Source: Prevotella sp. | GTDB taxonomy: Bacteria; Bacteroidota; Bacteroidia; Bacteroidales; Dysgonomonadaceae | Reading direction: 5' to 3' | Assembly (NCBI GenBank): GCA_031263965.1 | Contig: JAISES010000231.1 | Location: forward strand, 1 to 8,663 | DNA length: 8,663 nt | In this document: positions 5,674 to 8,663 of the stretch, one piece after another | Layout of the letters: every line of letters begins with the position of its first letter | How positions within the stretch are numbered: position 1 is the stretch's first letter | Program-made: the position numbers and the translations under genes | The notes under the pieces: model-generated | Database searches by the model: none | Told to the model about the DNA's origin: nothing | Seen by the model: the letters and a program-made list of their open reading frames with translations, nothing else

Positions 5674-6948
5674 TTATTCGAATGCTTCCAGCTCTTTTTG
5701 AACAGCATCGTATTCAGTATTCTTATCTACATTCAATAATGTCAAGTTATAATATACATTTTGCAGCTTCATTAGAGTTGGTCTAACCTCGTATTTATCT
5801 GCATTTTTTGCTTTTAGCAAATCTCTATATTTTTCCAGATATGGCAAAGATTTTTGATAAAAATCTACAGTTTCTTTATCCAGTTTAGCCAAAGCGGTTC
5901 TATCTGTGGTTTGACCGGCTTTATCCTTTGTGTCCTGAGCCTGCAATATATATAATATGCCGATTCCCTCCAATGCTTTCTCGCAATTAGCATCTGCAGA
6001 TAAGGCTTGCAAATAAGCAGATTCTGCCTGAGGATACCCTTTACGTTCGGCAAATAAAGATGCTTTTACACTCAGCAACTCACAATTAGTTGGATCATTT
6101 TGGATTGCCTTATCCAGATATGACATCGCTTCATCTGTTTTTCCTCCTTTAATATATTCATTGATTAAGTTAAGAGAGAAATACCTGTTAGAAGGGAATT
6201 TCTGGGTTCCTTCGCGCAGCAGGTTCACATATGCGACAGAATCTATTTGTTTATATTGCTCTGCAATAAGCTCATATGGAGCACTTTCGTCATATGTGCT
6301 ATTCTGAATATATGGTTCAGCAATGAGTTTTTTCAATAACTGTATTGAGCGTTCATTATCTTTAGATTGCATGGCACTGATCACTGCGTAATACTTGATT
6401 ATCTGGAATGTTGTATCCTGTGTATTAAAATCAGCTCTGCTATCTTCAAATATTGCTAAAGAAGGCAGTTCCCAGTATCTTTCAAAGAAATCGGCAGCTT
6501 TTTTGTAATCTTGTTTGTCGTTATAGAATATGCCGCCATTAATATAAAATCGATGACCATCCCTCAGGTTCTTAACGATATCCTTTCTTACTTTGTTTTT
6601 AATTTTACCTTTTCCGTCCGGAAGCTGGCCTAATTCGTCTGCTTTGATATAAGGCTCATACATATTATACAATCCTTCGTACATTTTTTCTTCGTTACCA
6701 CCTTTTTGGGTAATTTGCTTCTGCATTTCCAGGGTACGTTCATCATCAAAAGCCTTATATTCGATATCTCCGGCTACTTTCCATGTTTCCGGTTCATTCA
6801 TTGTTTCCGGATTAGTCAATGCCGGTCGGATCAATGTTCTGGCCTCATTAATATCCTTAGAGGATTTTGCATTTTTTACAGCGCTTTTCTGTGCGAAAGA
6901 AAATCCTGCAAATGTGCATAAAGTTAATACTAATAAAGTACGTTTCAT
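5674..6948 (-). CDS. Secreted tetratricopeptide-repeat protein
   Basis: This 424-residue protein has an N-terminal signal peptide (MKRT, then the hydrophobic LLVLTLCTFAGFSF, likely cleavage after Ala19 or Gln20), so it is expected in the periplasm. No lipobox cysteine follows the core, although Cys11 lies inside it. Helical repeats of TPR type are clearest at about 136-160 (GGIFYNDKQDYKKAADFFERY), 256-286 (YFSLNLINEYIKGGKTDEAMSYLDKAI) and 290-320 (ELLSVKASLFAERKGYPQAESAYLQAL), with weaker repeats before and a helical tail. The front part, with NPET..EPETWKVAGDI at 46-62, is the arrangement found in Bacteroidetes TPR proteins of unknown function. Such repeats bind proteins; the partner is unknown. 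The ATG lies 29 bases after the gyrA stop, with no promoter or terminator between, so it is probably co-transcribed with gyrA. Confidence 0.9.
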   Translation of the reverse strand: MKRTLLVLTLCTFAGFSFAQKSAVKNAKSSKDINEARTLIRPALTNPETMNEPETWKVAGDIEYKAFDDERTLEMQKQITQKGGNEEKMYEGLYNMYEPYIKADELGQLPDGKGKIKNKVRKDIVKNLRDGHRFYINGGIFYNDKQDYKKAADFFERYWELPSLAIFEDSRADFNTQDTTFQIIKYYAVISAMQSKDNERSIQLLKKLIAEPYIQNSTYDESAPYELIAEQYKQIDSVAYVNLLREGTQKFPSNRYFSLNLINEYIKGGKTDEAMSYLDKAIQNDPTNCELLSVKASLFAERKGYPQAESAYLQALSADANCEKALEGIGILYILQAQDTKDKAGQTTDRTALAKLDKETVDFYQKSLPYLEKYRDLLKAKNADKYEVRPTLMKLQNVYYNLTLLNVDKNTEYDAVQKELEAFE

Positions 6949-6977
6949 AATTATCGATTTAGTTTATATTCATTTGT

Positions 6978-8663
6978 TTAGTCAATACTCTCGTTTGTTG
7001 CGTCACTCTCGTTATTTTCTATTTCATCAACCTCATTATCAGAATCAACCTTACAAATAGAAGCAATTTCATCGTTTCTTTTGCCCAGATTAATCAGCTT
7101 GACTCCCTGGGTAGCACGTCCCATAGTGCGAATATCCGAAACTTTTAGACGAATAGTAATACCAGACTTGTTAATTATCATTAAATCGTTTTCATCTGTA
7201 ACACTATTTATAGAAACGAGCTTGCCTGTTTTGTCTGTTATATTAAGAGTCTTAACACCTTTACCGCCACGACTGGTTATACGATACACAGGAACGATAC
7301 TTCCATCTTCGTCGATTATATCATTGCCTTCTTCATCCTTTTCATTGAGATTTGTGCGCTTTCCGTATCCCTGTTCCGAGACAACCATAATGGTTTCATT
7401 GTTTTGAGCCTCTTTCGACATCGCAAGCATTCCTATTACCTCGTCTTGCCCGTCTTCATCGATGCGCATACCGCGTACACCTGTCGCTGTACGTCCCATT
7501 TCGCGGACATCGGATTCATGAAAACGTATGGCTCTACCATTTCTGTTCGCTAATAATATTTCGCTGTCGCCATCAGTCATCAGTACCTCTATAACTTTAT
7601 CATCTTCGCGAATAGTTATAGCATTCACTCCGTTTTGACGAGGACGTGAGTATGCTTCAAGGCTGGTTTTCTTTATAACACCTTGTTTTGTACAGAATAT
7701 CAGATAATGGCTATTGATATAATCTGTATCGCCAAATCCTCTGACACGGATAAATGCAGTTGCTTTATCGTCCGATTCAATATTCAAAAGATTTTGAATT
7801 GCCCGTCCTTTTGAGTTTTTGGCGCCTTCCGGAATGTCAAATACGCGCAACCAATAACATTTGCCTTTCTGTGTAAAGAGCAGAATGTAATTGTGCATCG
7901 ATGCCGGATATATATGTTCAATAAAATCTTCGTTTCGGGTTTCTGAGCCTTTAGCCCCTACCCCACCTCTATTTTGAGCCCTAAATTCGGTTAAAGGCGT
8001 ACGCTTGATATATCCCAGATGCGAGACAGTTATGATCATTTCGTCATTGGCATAGAAATCCTCCGGATTTAATTCTTCCGATGCATATACAATTTCGGTA
8101 CGGCGCTCGTCACCATATTTATCTCTTACCTCAATCAATTCATCTTTAATAACTTGCATGCGAAGATCTTCATTGGATAGTATCTCGTTTAAATAAGCTA
8201 TTAATTTTTGAATTTCTTCGTATTCGTTATGCAACTTGTCTTGTTCAAGTCCTGTAAGCTGACGCAGACGCATTTCTACTATTGCCCGGGATTGTATTTC
8301 TGTCAGGTTAAATCTCGACATCAGGCTATCAATAGCTTCTTGCGGCGATTTGGACGCCCTGATTATAGCAATTACTTCGTCTATATTATCAGAGGCTATA
8401 ATAAGGCCTTCCAGTATATGGGCACGTTCTTCTGCTTTGCGCAGATCGTATGTGGTACGACGGATAACAACATCGATACGGTGCTCAACAAAAAACGAAA
8501 TCATGTCTTTCAGATTCAATGTTTTAGGCCGGCCTTTAACCAACGCTATATTGTTAACACTGAAAGACGATTGTAAGGCTGTTAGCTTGTATAGTTTGTT
8601 TAGAACCACATTCGCATTGGCATCGCGCTTAATATCGACAACGATACGCATACCTTGGCGGTC
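6978..8663 (-). CDS. gyrA: DNA gyrase subunit A, C-terminal two-thirds
   Basis: The frame runs off the right edge: residues DRQG precede the first visible Met at 8651, so that Met is internal. About the first 310 residues, including the catalytic tyrosine and the quinolone-resistance region, are outside. Numbering from that Met, DRQG plus MRIVVDIKRDA (1-11) matches the tower/coiled-coil entry of GyrA, and RAHILEGL (76-83), LRQLTGLEQDKL (129-140) and GDERRTEI (180-187) are family landmarks. The GyrA box at 226-232 is QNRGGVG rather than the E. coli QRRGGKG. Its presence supports GyrA over ParC. After it the beta-pinwheel blades follow, with GRATQGVKLINL (511-522) near the end. An acidic stretch interrupts a blade at about 434-455, and the protein ends in an acidic tail (from about 536). 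Together with GyrB it introduces negative supercoils using ATP. Confidence 0.95.
   Translation of the reverse strand, partial: DRQGMRIVVDIKRDANANVVLNKLYKLTALQSSFSVNNIALVKGRPKTLNLKDMISFFVEHRIDVVIRRTTYDLRKAEERAHILEGLIIASDNIDEVIAIIRASKSPQEAIDSLMSRFNLTEIQSRAIVEMRLRQLTGLEQDKLHNEYEEIQKLIAYLNEILSNEDLRMQVIKDELIEVRDKYGDERRTEIVYASEELNPEDFYANDEMIITVSHLGYIKRTPLTEFRAQNRGGVGAKGSETRNEDFIEHIYPASMHNYILLFTQKGKCYWLRVFDIPEGAKNSKGRAIQNLLNIESDDKATAFIRVRGFGDTDYINSHYLIFCTKQGVIKKTSLEAYSRPRQNGVNAITIREDDKVIEVLMTDGDSEILLANRNGRAIRFHESDVREMGRTATGVRGMRIDEDGQDEVIGMLAMSKEAQNNETIMVVSEQGYGKRTNLNEKDEEGNDIIDEDGSIVPVYRITSRGGKGVKTLNITDKTGKLVSINSVTDENDLMIINKSGITIRLKVSDIRTMGRATQGVKLINLGKRNDEIASICKVDSDNEVDEIENNESDATNESID

Noticed and set aside
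7081..7407. Plus-strand open frame of 108 residues
   Set aside because: It is antisense to conserved gyrA blades and therefore a shadow frame.
8649..8651. ATG as the start of gyrA
   Set aside because: The codons before it continue in frame (DRQG) and match the conserved GyrA interior; the N-terminal catalytic part is simply beyond the edge.

Overview
This window most likely comes from a chromosome of the Bacteroidota, order Bacteroidales. I lean towards a Dysgonomonas- or Parabacteroides-like genome, but the genus is a guess. The evidence is an A+T-rich sequence, -7 promoter boxes of the Bacteroidetes type (TAnnTTTG), starts without clear Shine-Dalgarno sequences, and proteins (GyrA, PurM-type synthase, ROK glucokinase, MeaB) that read like the Bacteroidales versions. 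No phage, plasmid or defence gene is visible. The genes are mostly housekeeping, and the main novelty lies between them.

Layout, left to right. Two plus-strand genes come first: the 3' part of a coiled-coil protein with a C-terminal beta domain (1-751), then a GNAT acetyltransferase (751-1248) whose ATG shares a base with the previous stop. They converge on a long minus-strand series across a bidirectional hairpin (1267-1300). Read in its own direction, the minus strand carries: gyrA (6978 to beyond the right edge, N-terminal part missing), a secreted TPR protein 29 nt downstream (5674-6948), a terminator (5584-5612), a 527-bp gene-free gap, meaB (4052-5146), a ROK sugar kinase (2959-3921), a terminator (2887-2929), a purM-type gene (1684-2850) and a very small secreted Lys/Cys-rich protein (1349-1591).

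The gene-free gap (5147-5673) is the most interesting part. It holds a 260-bp element (5295-5554) with 13-bp perfect terminal inverted repeats (19 bp with one mismatch), flanked by a 7-bp direct repeat TAGTTTA that looks like a target-site duplication. Its interior (5323-5504) is a mirror-symmetric nest of six short hairpins around a central palindrome. The element has no plausible gene and looks like a miniature inverted-repeat (MITE-like) or REP-like non-autonomous mobile element. The rest of the gap holds a possible meaB promoter, an A/T-rich repeat and the terminator of the gyrA-TPR unit.

Functionally, the genes cover DNA topology (gyrase A), B12-dependent propionate/succinate metabolism (MeaB chaperones methylmalonyl-CoA mutase), glucose phosphorylation (ROK kinase) and purine synthesis (PurM). 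They do not form one pathway. Apart from gyrA-TPR and the coiled-coil/GNAT pair, spacing and signals suggest separately transcribed units.
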